Of a stretch of 38,413 bases of DNA, positions 1 through 9,400 are shown piece after piece. The notes beneath the pieces were generated by a model. It had not been told where the DNA came from. It worked only from the letters and a program-made list of their open reading frames with translations, and did no database searches. The DNA comes from Bacillota bacterium (GTDB lineage Bacteria > Bacillota > Clostridia > Christensenellales > UMGS416), in assembly GCA_023422005.1 (NCBI GenBank), contig JAEZSC010000105.1:1-38413 (forward strand). The letters are read 5' to 3'. The translations under genes and the position numbers were made by a program. Within the stretch, counting starts at the first letter, position 1. Every line of letters begins with the position of its first letter.

Positions 1-37
1 GTCCGGCGCTATCGGTATCAAGCCGATGGCGCCGGAC
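1..37 (-). terminator. hairpin downstream of the HD-CHAP gene, probable terminator
   Basis: GTCCGGCGC (1-9) pairs with GCGCCGGAC (29-37), and the inner ATCGG (11-15) pairs with CCGAT (23-27). With one T-G wobble this gives a 15-bp stem around a 7-base loop. It lies about 60 bases past the stop codon of the minus-strand gene. The T-run that would prove a terminator lies beyond the window edge, so the call rests on stem strength and position. Confidence 0.45.
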
Positions 38-98
38 TCTTTGAGTCTACGAATTTGTTCCCGGCGGGCATGGTGCACACCACCGCAAAACGCAGGTC

Positions 99-1202
99 CT
101 AACGCAGCTGCACTTCTTCGCTGCGAATCTCTCCGGTCTTGAAGTCGGTCTTCCAGCCCTCGTAGCGGTACTGCGCCGGTATACGGATATAACCTCCTAT
201 GGTACCATCGCGCCGGCGGGGCACAATGCCGGAGACATTATGATTGCCTACGTTGCCCTCGGCAACGGTCAGGCCATCGCCGTCAAAACCCAACAAGATA
301 CCGATGTGGTCCCACGGCGCGCCGCCGGCCGGCTTATCCTCCGGAGGAATGACGTTGTGGTAGATGACGATATCACCGCGCCGGGGCTGGAAACCCTTCC
401 CCTCGGCGTAAAAGAAGCCGTTCTCAATACCCCATTCATACCAGGCGGCCACACAGGCCAGCCGGCACCGAGCCACCTTGCCAGCCGTGTGCACCGTGCG
501 GATGGGCAGCGTTAGCCCGGCTTCCAGGCAGCTGTGGTACACGAAGGCGGCGCACCACGCGTTCTTCAGTTCATCGAAGGCCGAAGCCTCGGGAAAATAA
601 CGGATGATCCGCAGAAAGTCTGCGTCCTGCCAGTCGCCGACGACGTTCTTCGCGGCCAGCGCCTCGGCGATGTCCGCCAGGCGGCCGGCATCGAAGGCCG
701 GCTGCCGCGACGGCGGCATGCCGATGAGCTCCGGCGTCGGCAGACCCAACTCGTTCACCAGATTCAGCAGCCGGTCGCTCTTCCACCGGAAAGCCGATAC
801 GTCATACAGCCAGTGGTTCATAAGGTCGGCATCTTTCAACACTTCGTCGTAGGCGTCATGAACATGGGCCTTGTCCGAATGGTGGTACAGTGCTGAGCGT
901 ATGAGGATTTGCTCCTCCTCGGTGAAGACGCCGGACAGCTCACGCTTAAAGGCAACCCGCACCATCTCTGCGCCGTTGGGGCCGTGCAAGTCGTTAAGAA
1001 CGCCGGTGCGGTAGGAATAGACATCGTGCAGCAGCCCGATGGCGGTGGCCAGTTCCGCGTCCAACCCACGCTTGGCCGCCAGCAGCGCGCAGTGTTGGGC
1101 CACGGAAAAGAGATGGATGTGGGCGGCACGCCGCTCTTGCGGGTCCTCCATCGCCTCAAAGATGCCGTTGACATAGGCCTGCACCGCGGAAATTTGATTC
1201 AT
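99..1202 (-). CDS. HD-domain hydrolase fused to a CHAP amidase-like domain
   Basis: A 367-aa protein with two domains that are not usually joined. Residues about 25-135 resemble an HD phosphohydrolase, with early histidines, His59-Asp60 (LLHDV) and a later Asp in KDADLM (124-126). Residues about 205-350 resemble a CHAP/NlpC-like cysteine hydrolase: Cys217 in NAWCAAF, the RRGDIVIYHN strand, His299 in WDHIGILLG and AEGN at 314-317. There is no signal peptide or membrane segment, so it is probably cytoplasmic unless exported by another route. The ATG at 1202 is chosen because GGTGGAG lies just before it; a TTG five codons upstream would have no such site. It follows the ABC exporter genes on the same strand, but a hairpin lies between them. 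CHAP domains usually cut peptidoglycan or glutathionylspermidine amides; the substrate here is unknown. Confidence 0.75.
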   Translation of the reverse strand: MNQISAVQAYVNGIFEAMEDPQERRAAHIHLFSVAQHCALLAAKRGLDAELATAIGLLHDVYSYRTGVLNDLHGPNGAEMVRVAFKRELSGVFTEEEQILIRSALYHHSDKAHVHDAYDEVLKDADLMNHWLYDVSAFRWKSDRLLNLVNELGLPTPELIGMPPSRQPAFDAGRLADIAEALAAKNVVGDWQDADFLRIIRYFPEASAFDELKNAWCAAFVYHSCLEAGLTLPIRTVHTAGKVARCRLACVAAWYEWGIENGFFYAEGKGFQPRRGDIVIYHNVIPPEDKPAGGAPWDHIGILLGFDGDGLTVAEGNVGNHNVSGIVPRRRDGTIGGYIRIPAQYRYEGWKTDFKTGEIRSEEVQLR

Positions 1203-1215
1203 GTCTCCACCTTCC

Positions 1216-1251
1216 AAACGGGCAGCCCCGATATATCGTGGCTGCCCGTTT
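1216..1251 (-). terminator. 12-bp perfect inverted repeat between exporter operon and HD-CHAP gene
   Basis: AAACGGGCAGCC (1216-1227) and GGCTGCCCGTTT (1240-1251) are perfect inverted arms around a 12-base loop that is itself nearly palindromic. On the minus strand the stem ends in only TTT, so termination may be partial. It sits between the exporter stop codon and the next start, and probably ends or attenuates the exporter transcript. Confidence 0.55.
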
Positions 1252-1265
1252 GCTTGTATTGCTTT

Positions 1266-3407
1266 TTATACCGCTTGCTCTTCCGTATAGGCGCCGGTGA
1301 ATTGGCTGTTGTACAGATCGGCGTAGAAGCCCCCGGCCGCCAACAGCTTCTCATGGGTGCCCTTCTCCACGATGGACCCGTGATTCATCACGAGGATGAT
1401 GTCGGCGTCGCGGATCGTGGAAAGGCGGTGGGCGATCACAAAGCTGGTGCGGCCTCTCTTCAGGCGCTTCATGGCCCGCTGTATGATGACCTCGGTGCGG
1501 GTGTCCACGGAGCTGGTGGCCTCGTCCAGTATCAGAATGGCCGGATCGGCCAGGATGGCGCGGGCGATGGTCAGCAGCTGCTTCTGGCCCTGGGAGATGT
1601 TGCTGGCCTCCTCATTGAGCTCAGTGTCATACCCTTCGGGCAGCGTGCGGATGAAGCGGTCGGCGTGGGCGGCCTTGGCCGCGGCCACGATCTCCTCCTC
1701 GGTTGCGTCGGTACACCCGTAGCCGATGTTGTCGCGGATGGACCCCTTGAACAGCCATGTGTCCTGCAGCACCATACCGAAGATATGGCGCAGGTCGCCG
1801 CGGCGCATCTGGCGTATGTCCACGCCATCCACGGTGATGGAACCGCCGTCCACCTCATAGAAGCGCATCAGCAGGTTCACGAGCGTGGTCTTTCCGGCTC
1901 CGGTGGGGCCTACGATGGCCACGGTCTGGCCGGGCTGCACGTGGATATCCATGTTTTCCATGAGAACCTTGTCCGGCGTGTAACCGAACCTGACGTCATT
2001 GAAGCTGACCGCGCCGGTGGGGGCTTCCACAACGGCGGCGGGCTCCACGTCGGGGCTCTGCTCAGGCTCGTCCAGCAGCTCAAAGGTGCGCTCGGCGCAG
2101 GCGATGGTGCTCTGGATGATGTTGGCGATGTTGGCCATCTGCATGATGGGCTGCGTGAAGGAGCGCGAATACTGTATGAACGCGGTGATGTCGCCCAGTT
2201 CCAGCGTCTTGCGGGCGGCAAACAGGCCGCCGACGACGCAGATGAGAACATAGCCCACGTTGCTGATGAAGCTCATGACCGGCCACATGATGCCCGACAC
2301 GAACTGGGCCTTCCAGCCTGCCGTAAAGAGCTTTTCATTGGAGTCACTGAACTTTGCGATGGATTTCTCCTCGTAATTGAAGGCCTTGACGACCTTATGG
2401 CCGGTGAACATTTCTTCCACGTGGCCGGACATCTCGCCCAGGTGCTTCTGCTGGGAAGCAAAGTATTTCTGCGAGGCCTTGGCGGTGAACATCGTGGCAA
2501 CCACATACAGCGGCAGTGTCGCGATTACGATGCCCGTGAGCGCGGGGCTGATCGTCAGCATCATTACAACGAAACCGATCAGCGATACGACCGACGTGAT
2601 GGCCGTGGTCAGGCTCTGCTGCAGCGTCTGGGAGATCGTGTCGATGTCGTTGGTCATGCGGCTTAAGATCTCGCCGTGGGTGCGGGAATCGAAGAACTTC
2701 AGCGGCAGGCGGGCCAGCTTGTCGTCCACTTCCTTGCGCATCTGGTAGGTCGTGCGCTGCGACACCGAAGACATCAGGTATTGCATGAAGAAGCTGAAGC
2801 CGGCGCTCAGCACGTACAGGCCCAGCAGCTTCACAAGCATCCAGCCGAAGGCCGTGAAGTCCACCTTGCCGTTGGTAGCGCGGATGTATGCGGTCACGCG
2901 GGTCAGGTTTTCGTCGCTGGTATCCAGCTTCATAACGCCGCTCTGATTCTGCCCGGAGGATTCGGCCAGTTTGTCCAGCTGTTCCTTGGGGATCTTCTTC
3001 ATGCCTTCGATGAGCTTCTCGAAGGCCACCGCGCGCTCCTCGGCGGTGGCGGCATCGGCCATGGCCGGTATCTGCATCATCTGCAGCATGCCCTTAACCT
3101 GGTCGTTGCTCTCGATCTTTTCGACCGCTTGTATCGTCATCTTGGCCACAATGCCCTCGGTCAGCTTGTTGACCGCCTGGCCGTTGACCTTGGGGGCCCA
3201 GATCTGGAACACGGTGCTTGCCACGGCAAACACAAACACGACGATCAGCGTAACCGTATAGGGCTTGAGATATTTAAGCAGCCGGTTCAACGTGCCCTTG
3301 AAATTCTTGGGCTTTTCGCCGGGCATCATACCATGCGCGCCGCCAGGGCCGGGGCCCATGGGCCGGCGGGAAGGGGTCTTGCTGCTGGCTTGTCTGTTCT
3401 CGCTCAT
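1266..3407 (-). CDS. heterodimeric ABC exporter subunit with consensus nucleotide site (713 aa)
   Basis: A fused membrane-plus-ATPase exporter half of the multidrug type. Six transmembrane helices span about 45-440 and the ATPase domain about 465-705. Walker A is GPTGAGKT (500-507), the Q-loop Gln is 548, Walker B ends in Asp628-Glu629 and the H-loop His is 660, all canonical. Its own signature is the deviant ISQGQ (604-608). Together with the partner this predicts one active and one degenerate ATP site, as in TM287/288, BmrCD and LmrCD. About 100 extra residues between TM1 and TM2 (about 80-185) should form an extracytoplasmic loop. The start overlaps the partner's stop by four bases (ATGA) and is preceded by GGAGG, so the two are translated together. 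The substrate cannot be told from sequence. Confidence 0.93.
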   Translation of the reverse strand: MSENRQASSKTPSRRPMGPGPGGAHGMMPGEKPKNFKGTLNRLLKYLKPYTVTLIVVFVFAVASTVFQIWAPKVNGQAVNKLTEGIVAKMTIQAVEKIESNDQVKGMLQMMQIPAMADAATAEERAVAFEKLIEGMKKIPKEQLDKLAESSGQNQSGVMKLDTSDENLTRVTAYIRATNGKVDFTAFGWMLVKLLGLYVLSAGFSFFMQYLMSSVSQRTTYQMRKEVDDKLARLPLKFFDSRTHGEILSRMTNDIDTISQTLQQSLTTAITSVVSLIGFVVMMLTISPALTGIVIATLPLYVVATMFTAKASQKYFASQQKHLGEMSGHVEEMFTGHKVVKAFNYEEKSIAKFSDSNEKLFTAGWKAQFVSGIMWPVMSFISNVGYVLICVVGGLFAARKTLELGDITAFIQYSRSFTQPIMQMANIANIIQSTIACAERTFELLDEPEQSPDVEPAAVVEAPTGAVSFNDVRFGYTPDKVLMENMDIHVQPGQTVAIVGPTGAGKTTLVNLLMRFYEVDGGSITVDGVDIRQMRRGDLRHIFGMVLQDTWLFKGSIRDNIGYGCTDATEEEIVAAAKAAHADRFIRTLPEGYDTELNEEASNISQGQKQLLTIARAILADPAILILDEATSSVDTRTEVIIQRAMKRLKRGRTSFVIAHRLSTIRDADIILVMNHGSIVEKGTHEKLLAAGGFYADLYNSQFTGAYTEEQAV

Positions 3408-5131
3408 GCGGTGGCCTCCTCGGAAAGCTGCGATGCCACGATCTCGCGGTATACATCGCAGGTTTGTAACAATTCTTTGTGACGGCCCATGCCCACGATG
3501 GCGCCTTCGTCCATGACCAGGATGCGTTCGGCATCCATAACCGTGGCCACGCGTTGGCTCACGATGAACACCGTGGCGTCCTGGGTCTGCTTGCGCAGCG
3601 CGGCGCGCAGGCGGGAGTCGGTCTTAAAATCCAGCGCCGAAAAGCTGTCGTCAAAAATATAGATTTCCGGCTTGCGGGCCAGCGCCCGGGCAATGTTGAG
3701 CCTCTGCTTCTGCCCGCCGGACAAGTTGGTGCCGCCTTCGGCCACCTCATAGGCCATGCCCTCTTCCAGAGATGCGATGAACTCCTGGGCCTGGGCGGTG
3801 GCGGCGGCCTCGTCCACCGCCTGGTCGGAGGCTCCCTCGGAGCCAAAGCGGATGTTGTCGGCGATGGACCCGCTGAACAGCACCGCTTTCTGGGGAACAT
3901 AGCCGATCTTATCACGCAGGTCCTGCTGGGTCATCTCGCGCACATCCACGCCGTCCACCAGCACCGACCCGTTCTCCACGTCATAAAAGCGGGGGATCAG
4001 GTTGATCAGCGTGGATTTACCAGAGCCGGTGCCGCCGATGATGGCTGTGACCTCGCCGGGCCGCGCTGTGAAGGTGACGCCGCTGAGCGCCTGCTGCTCC
4101 GCGCCGTGATAGCGGAAGCTGACATCACGGAACTCCACCTGGCCACGCAGCGCAGTTTCTGTCTTGGCCGCCTGGGGATCGGTGATCTCCGGCTCCACGG
4201 CCAGCACCTCGTTGATGCGCACCGCCGCCGCCTGGGCGCGGGGCACCATGATGATCATCATCGTGAACATCAGGAATGAGAACATGATCTGCATCGCGTA
4301 CTGTATGAACGCCATCAGGTCGCCGATGTTCATTTCACCGCTGTCGATGCGGATACCGCCGAACCACAGGATGGAAAGCGTGGTCAGGTTCATGATGATC
4401 ATGACCGCCGGGAACATCAGCGCCATGATGCGGTTGATCCGGATGTAGGTGGACGTCAGGTCCTCGTTGGCGCGGTCGAAGCGCTTCTGCTCCAGGTCCA
4501 TGCGGTTGAACGCGCGGATGACGCGGATGCCGGTCAGGTTCTCACGCAACACGAGGTTGATGGCGTCGATCTTCTTCTGGATCGCGGTGAACAGCGGCAG
4601 CACCTTGGAGCTTACGAGCCCCACGAAGGCCAGCAACACCGGGATGGCCACGGCCAGCACCAGCGTCAGCGGCCGGTCCTTACGCAGAGCCAGTATGATG
4701 CCGCCCACGGCCATCATCGGCGCGCTGAGCATCATGCGCATGATCATCATCGTAACGTTCTGCACCTGGGTGATGTCATTGGTCGTACGGGTGATCAGCG
4801 TCGCGGTGCCCAGCTTGTCGAACTCATGCAGCGAGAAGCTTTCAATCTTCCGAAATGTGGCGTTGCGCACATCGCGGCCAAAGCCCATGGCCGCCCGGGA
4901 GGAAAAATAGCTGGCGACGACCGCACACAGTACGCCGCCGGCCACGAAGATCATCATGCGACCGCCCACCCGAAGGATGTAGTCGGTATCGCCCAGCAGG
5001 ATGCCCTCGTTTACGATGTCGCTCATCAGCGTGGGCAGGTACAGATCGCTGAGCGTCTGTACGAACACCATCAGCAGCACGATGAGGATGGGCACATTGT
5101 AAGGTTTGAGAAATCGAAATAGTTTTACCAT
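3404..5131 (-). CDS. heterodimeric ABC exporter subunit with degenerate nucleotide site (575 aa)
   Basis: Partner of the following gene: six transmembrane helices (about 10-300) and an ATPase domain (about 330-565). Walker A GGTGSGKS (366-373) and signature LSGGQ (470-474) are canonical. Walker B reads YIFDD, with Asp495 where the catalytic Glu should be, and the H-loop His is Gln526. These are the hallmarks of the non-hydrolysing site in heterodimeric exporters, and they complement the partner, whose catalytic residues are intact but whose signature is deviant. Start ATG 5131 follows AGGAG at 8 bases. It begins 35 bases after the MarR gene and is surely co-transcribed with it. Confidence 0.93.
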   Translation of the reverse strand: MVKLFRFLKPYNVPILIVLLMVFVQTLSDLYLPTLMSDIVNEGILLGDTDYILRVGGRMMIFVAGGVLCAVVASYFSSRAAMGFGRDVRNATFRKIESFSLHEFDKLGTATLITRTTNDITQVQNVTMMIMRMMLSAPMMAVGGIILALRKDRPLTLVLAVAIPVLLAFVGLVSSKVLPLFTAIQKKIDAINLVLRENLTGIRVIRAFNRMDLEQKRFDRANEDLTSTYIRINRIMALMFPAVMIIMNLTTLSILWFGGIRIDSGEMNIGDLMAFIQYAMQIMFSFLMFTMMIIMVPRAQAAAVRINEVLAVEPEITDPQAAKTETALRGQVEFRDVSFRYHGAEQQALSGVTFTARPGEVTAIIGGTGSGKSTLINLIPRFYDVENGSVLVDGVDVREMTQQDLRDKIGYVPQKAVLFSGSIADNIRFGSEGASDQAVDEAAATAQAQEFIASLEEGMAYEVAEGGTNLSGGQKQRLNIARALARKPEIYIFDDSFSALDFKTDSRLRAALRKQTQDATVFIVSQRVATVMDAERILVMDEGAIVGMGRHKELLQTCDVYREIVASQLSEEATA

Positions 5132-5166
5132 CCGCTATACTCCTTTATGGATTATGTGAAAACAAA

Positions 5167-5631
5167 TCAATGGGGCGGCCGTTTGGCGTCACTGTCGCTG
5201 GCGAACTCGCGCTCTACGATCTGGGTCATCTGCTCCAGCAGCTCGGCCAGCTGCTCGGCCTTCTCTTCGCCCAGCTGCATCACCACGGTGGAAAACGACT
5301 CGATCATGTCCTGTTGAGCCTGCCGGGCAACCTCGCTGCCTTTGTCGGTCAGGCTGACCTTGATGATGCGGCGGTCATAAGGGTCCATGCGCCGGCGCAC
5401 CAGCCCCCGGGTTTCCAGCGCCGTGACAGACTGGGTCACCGTGGGAGACGTCACCTTCATCAGGTTGGAGATCTCCGACACCTTGATGCCATCGTCGCCG
5501 CCATGGTGGCAAATCAGCATCAGCAGCCCAATTTCACTGTGTTTGATGCCCATGGTACCCGGCCTGCGGTACATATGCCGCAGTGACATCAATGCTTCGA
5601 TCAGTCTCTTTGTTCGTTCAACGTGGGTCAT
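5167..5631 (-). CDS. MarR family transcriptional regulator of the ABC exporter operon
   Basis: A 154-aa winged-helix regulator. Recognisable parts are the N-terminal dimer helix, the helix-turn-helix around KVSEISNLMKVTSPTVTQSV, the wing with RRRMDPYDRRIIKVSLTDKG (typical MarR DxRxxxxxLT pattern) and a C-terminal dimer helix. The frame stays open further upstream, but the ATG at 5631 is chosen because GGAGGG sits 5 bases before it and because the promoter (-10 at 5693-5698) makes earlier starts impossible or leaderless. First gene of the MarR-ABC-ABC operon. It probably represses its own operon through the palindrome at 5661-5673 and is released by an exported compound. Confidence 0.92.
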   Translation of the reverse strand: MTHVERTKRLIEALMSLRHMYRRPGTMGIKHSEIGLLMLICHHGGDDGIKVSEISNLMKVTSPTVTQSVTALETRGLVRRRMDPYDRRIIKVSLTDKGSEVARQAQQDMIESFSTVVMQLGEEKAEQLAELLEQMTQIVEREFASDSDAKRPPH

Positions 5632-5660
5632 CCCAGCCCTCCGGCTCATCAGCCGATTAA

Positions 5661-5673
5661 ATAGGCAACCTAT
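5661..5673. promoter_or_regulatory. probable MarR operator, palindrome ATAGGcaaCCTAT
   Basis: A perfect 5-bp inverted repeat with a 3-base spacer lies between the predicted transcription start (about 5686) and the MarR start codon. MarR proteins are dimers that bind such palindromes in their own promoters. Binding here would block transcription by acting as an early roadblock. Inference from position and symmetry only. Confidence 0.5.
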
Positions 5674-5692
5674 CTTTTCGTTTGCCGAATTA

Positions 5693-5720
5693 ATTATATG
5701 ACTATTTATTCGCAAGTCAA
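5693..5720 (-). promoter_or_regulatory. promoter of the MarR-ABC exporter operon
   Basis: Minus-strand -35 TTGACT (5715-5720), 16-base spacer, -10 TATAAT (5693-5698). The match to the vegetative sigma consensus is strong, and it leaves a leader of about 55 bases before the chosen MarR start. Confidence 0.75.
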
Positions 5721-5764
5721 TCAAAAAAGGGGCAACGAAATCTTAAAATTTCTTAAAGGAAAAA

Positions 5765-5791
5765 TAAACCCTCCCCGCTCTGGAGAGGGTC
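5765..5791 (-). terminator. terminator after the superoxide dismutase gene
   Basis: ACCCTC (5769-5774) pairs with GAGGGT (5786-5791). On the minus strand the stem is followed by TTTATTTTT. The stem is short but the T-rich tail is good, 19 bases after the sodC stop. Confidence 0.6.
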
Positions 5792-5809
5792 ATTCTGTGC
5801 AAGGCTAGG

Positions 5810-6292
5810 CTAGCCTCGGCCGAAAAGAGCGATGTCGCCGCAGGCGATGCGATCGCCGCTCATGCCGGCGGGTTGGGAACGGTAGTCGTCGGGATCGCGA
5901 TGGATCATCACAGAACGCCCGATGATCTGAGGAAGGGTGAAGCGGTCGCTCAGCACGCTCAGGCGGGCGTCGCCGGAATTGGTGGCCAGCAGGTTGGGCA
6001 GGTCGCCGGCGTGGCGCGGGTGAGCGGCGTTGCCGGGATTGTAGTGGCCTCCGGCATCGGCAAAGGGCGAGGGGCCCTGGCCGCGGCCGCACTTCTTCTC
6101 ATGGATATGAAAGCCGAAAAACCCTGTGGCCGTGGCCGGCAGGCCGGAAATATCCGCGTGCACCATGACGCCGCGCAGCGTCTGCACGAAGCGCACAGTC
6201 CCCCCGATGTTGGGATAGGCGGCGCTGCCCTTGATATAGGCCACGGCGCTCAGCGGCAGCAGGCTGGCGCGGTCCTCCTCCGAGGTGGACAT
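5810..6292 (-). CDS. sodC: short cytoplasmic Cu/Zn superoxide dismutase
   Basis: A 160-aa member of the Cu/Zn superoxide dismutase family, which converts superoxide to oxygen and peroxide. Copper ligands His62 and His64 (FHIHE), bridging His83 (GGHYNP) and His131 (VMIHRD) are present. The zinc ligands His91, His94 and Asp97 lie in HPRHAGDLPN, a zinc loop much shorter than in classical periplasmic enzymes. Cys68 and Cys151 can form the conserved disulfide, and Arg148 guides the substrate. The ATG at 6292, behind a GGGGGGA site, gives a protein without signal peptide or lipobox, so it is probably intracellular. Monocistronic, with a terminator behind it. Confidence 0.87.
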   Translation of the reverse strand: MSTSEEDRASLLPLSAVAYIKGSAAYPNIGGTVRFVQTLRGVMVHADISGLPATATGFFGFHIHEKKCGRGQGPSPFADAGGHYNPGNAAHPRHAGDLPNLLATNSGDARLSVLSDRFTLPQIIGRSVMIHRDPDDYRSQPAGMSGDRIACGDIALFGRG

Positions 6293-6417
6293 GGTTATCC
6301 CCCCAATAGAATGCTGTAATACCAACAGCGTATGCAAAAGGGCGGCGATCTGACCGTACAGCACTGGGGTCAATCCTCAAAAGTACCGGAATAGCGCGTC
6401 AGACGGACGTTTTCCCG

Positions 6418-6446
6418 ATGACAACAGACTTCCCAGCGGCTATAAT
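6418..6446 (+). promoter_or_regulatory. promoter of the beta-galactosidase gene
   Basis: -35 ATGACA (6418-6423), 17-base spacer, -10 TATAAT (6441-6446). The AGGAGG ribosome site (6473-6478) follows and the ATG is at 6486. No obvious operator palindrome lies around it. Confidence 0.75.
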
Positions 6447-6485
6447 GCACATGGTACAAGTATCTTCTATGCAGGAGGACTTTCC

Positions 6486-9400
6486 ATGCGCACCAACAAG
6501 GAGCTTCCCGATTATCAGAACCCGAAGATGTTGCAAAAGGGCCGCTTGCCCGCCCATGCGACGCTGTTCCCCTTTGACAGCGAGCACGCCGCCCGCTTGG
6601 GCAACCGCCGCAGTTCCAGCCGCTATTTGGGCCTGGGCGGCGCTTGGCGCTTCCACCTGGCCGACCGGCCGGATCTGCTGCCCGGTGACTTCTGGGAGAT
6701 CGACTATGACGACACCGATTGGGACGATCTGAGCGTGCCCAGCTGTTGGCAGATGGAAGGTTACGACATTCCCGTCTACACCAATGTCAACTACCCCATC
6801 CCCTATGACCCGCCCTATGTGCCCGACGAAAACCCCGTGGGCTGCTATCGCAAGTATTTCCGCCTGCCGGAGACCTGGGCCCGCGACCGTGTGCACATTA
6901 CTTTTGAGGGCGTGGACAGCTGTTTCTACGTCTGGGTCAACGGCCACATCGCGGGCTTCTCCAAGGTGCCCCACATGCCCAGCGAATTTGACATCACCGA
7001 CTTTGTGACCGGCGGCAACAACGTGGTGGCCGTGCAGGTGTTCCAATATTCCGACGGCACCTATCTGGAAGACCAGGACATGTGGCGCATGAGCGGCATC
7101 TTCCGCGATGTGTATCTGACCGCCCACGGCCACAGCTACATGCGCGACGCCTGGGTGGAAACCACCTTTGACGCGGAATATCGCGACGCCACGCTCAAGC
7201 TGCGCGCCGAAGTCGTATCCTCCGAGAGCGCGGCGGTGCGCGTGCGGGCGGATCTCTATGACGCCGAGTGGAATCTTGTAACCTCCCGGGAGTTGAGCTC
7301 CGCGCCCAAGTTTGGCACAGCGGCGCTGGAAGCCGAAATCCCCGTGGGCACGCCCGCCCAGTGGACCGCCGAGACGCCGGCGCTGTACCCGCTGCTGCTG
7401 ACGCTGCTGGGCGAGGACGGCGCGGCACAAGAAGTCGTGCGCGTGAACGTGGGCTTCCGCGAGGTTCGTGTTCAAGGTGTGGAACTGCTGGTCAATGGCA
7501 AGTCCGTGAAGCTGCGCGGCGTTAACCGCCATGACACCAATTGCGACACCGGCCACGCCGTGGCGCTGGATGACATGGTCAAGGATATCACGCTGATGAA
7601 GCAGCACAACATCAACACTGTGCGCACCAGCCACTACCCCAACGACCCCCGCTGGCTGGACCTGTGCGACCGTTACGGCCTGTATGTCGTGGACGAGACC
7701 GACCTGGAAAGCCATGGCACATGGCCCGTGGGCAGGCCCCACGAGCTGGCCAACCACCCGGACTGGGAGGCCGCCTATGTGGATCGCGTGGAGCGCATGG
7801 TGCGCCGGGACCGTAACCACCCAAGCATCATCATGTGGTCCATGGGCAACGAGAGCGGTTTTGGCGAAAACCACCGAGCGATGATCCGCTGGACCAAAGC
7901 CAACGACCCCACACGCCCGGTGCATTACGAGCATGGCTACGATGCGCCGGATATGGATATCGTAAGCTGCATGTATCCCACCGTTGAACGGCTGTATGAC
8001 GAAGCCCAGTGCAAGGACGATGTGCGCCCCTTCTTCATGTGCGAATATGCCCACGCCATGGGCAACGGCCCGGGCAACCTCAAGGAATACTGGGACGCCA
8101 TATACGCGAACCCCCGCCTGATCGGCGGCTGCGTGTGGGAGTGGGCGGATCACGGCATCCGCGCCGAAAATGGCGACGACCAGCCGTTCTTCGCCTACGG
8201 TGGAGACTTCGGCGATCAGCCCAACGACGGCAACTTCTGCATCGACGGCCTGACGACACCGGAGCACGACCCCCACACCGGGCTTATTGAGCTGAAAAAG
8301 ATCTACCAGCCGCTGCTGGCGGAGCACCTGGGCGGTGGGCGCGTGCGCATCACCAACCGCAACTATTTCACCGATCTTTCGTGGTTGGACGGCGTGTGGC
8401 GGCTGTGCCGCGACGGCGCTGCCGTGTGCAGCGACGACCTGGCCCCGCTGGATATTGCCCCCGGCGCCAGCCGCGAGTTTGAACTGGACCTGGGCGACCT
8501 TTCCGCCAACGGCGACTGGCAGCTGGAGCTGCTGTTCACCCTGCGCCGGGACACGCTGTGGGCCAGCCGGGGCTTCCTGGTGGCCCGGGAGCAGTTCGCC
8601 ATAAAGGCCGCCACGACCCGCCCGCTGCACGCGGCGGCTCTGGCTCCCATCGACGTGAGCCTGATCGAAGGCGACGCCATGGTAACAGGCCGCGAGTTTG
8701 CGGCACTGTTCAGCCTGGACACCGGCCGCATGGAGTGGTTCGAGTTCCAGGGCCAGCCGATGATCTCCACCGCCGTGGAGCCCAACCTGTGGCGCGCCCC
8801 CATCGACAACGACCGCAATGTTATGGAACAGTGGAAGCGCGCCGGCCTGGACCGCCTGCAGGCCCGCGTCGTGGAGGCAGCCTTTGAGCAGCCTTCGCCC
8901 TCGGTGTTCCGCTTCACCGCCGAGACGGTGCACGGCGCGCCCAGCCTGATCCCGGCGCTGCGCCTGCGCAGCGAATACACGCTGTACGGCGACGGTACGC
9001 TGAGCTTCCGCTTCGATTTCCGCCCCGAGGGCGAGCTGCCCTCGCTGCCCCGCCTGGGCGTGACCATGGCGCTGGAGGGCAACGTGGACCGCGTCAAGTG
9101 GTATGGCCGCGGCCCCCATGAGAACTATTCGGACAAGAAGACAGCCGCCCATGTGGGCCTTTACAGCGGCACCGTGGCAGAGCAGCATGAGGAATATGTG
9201 CGCCCGCAGGAGAACGGCGCCAAGACCGACGTGCAATGGGCCATGATGCATGACGCCCGAGGCCTGGGCCTGCTGTTCGTCGGCGAGCCCACGTTCACCT
9301 TCTCCGCTCACGACTACACCGATCACGACCTTACGCTGGCCGAGCACACCTATGAGCTGGAGCGCAGCGAGTTCGTTCACCTGAACATCGACCTGGCACA

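Noticed and set aside
909..2666. Plus-strand open frame opposite the ABC exporter gene
   Set aside because: Runs across the end of one gene and the start of another on the minus strand and has no recognisable domain.
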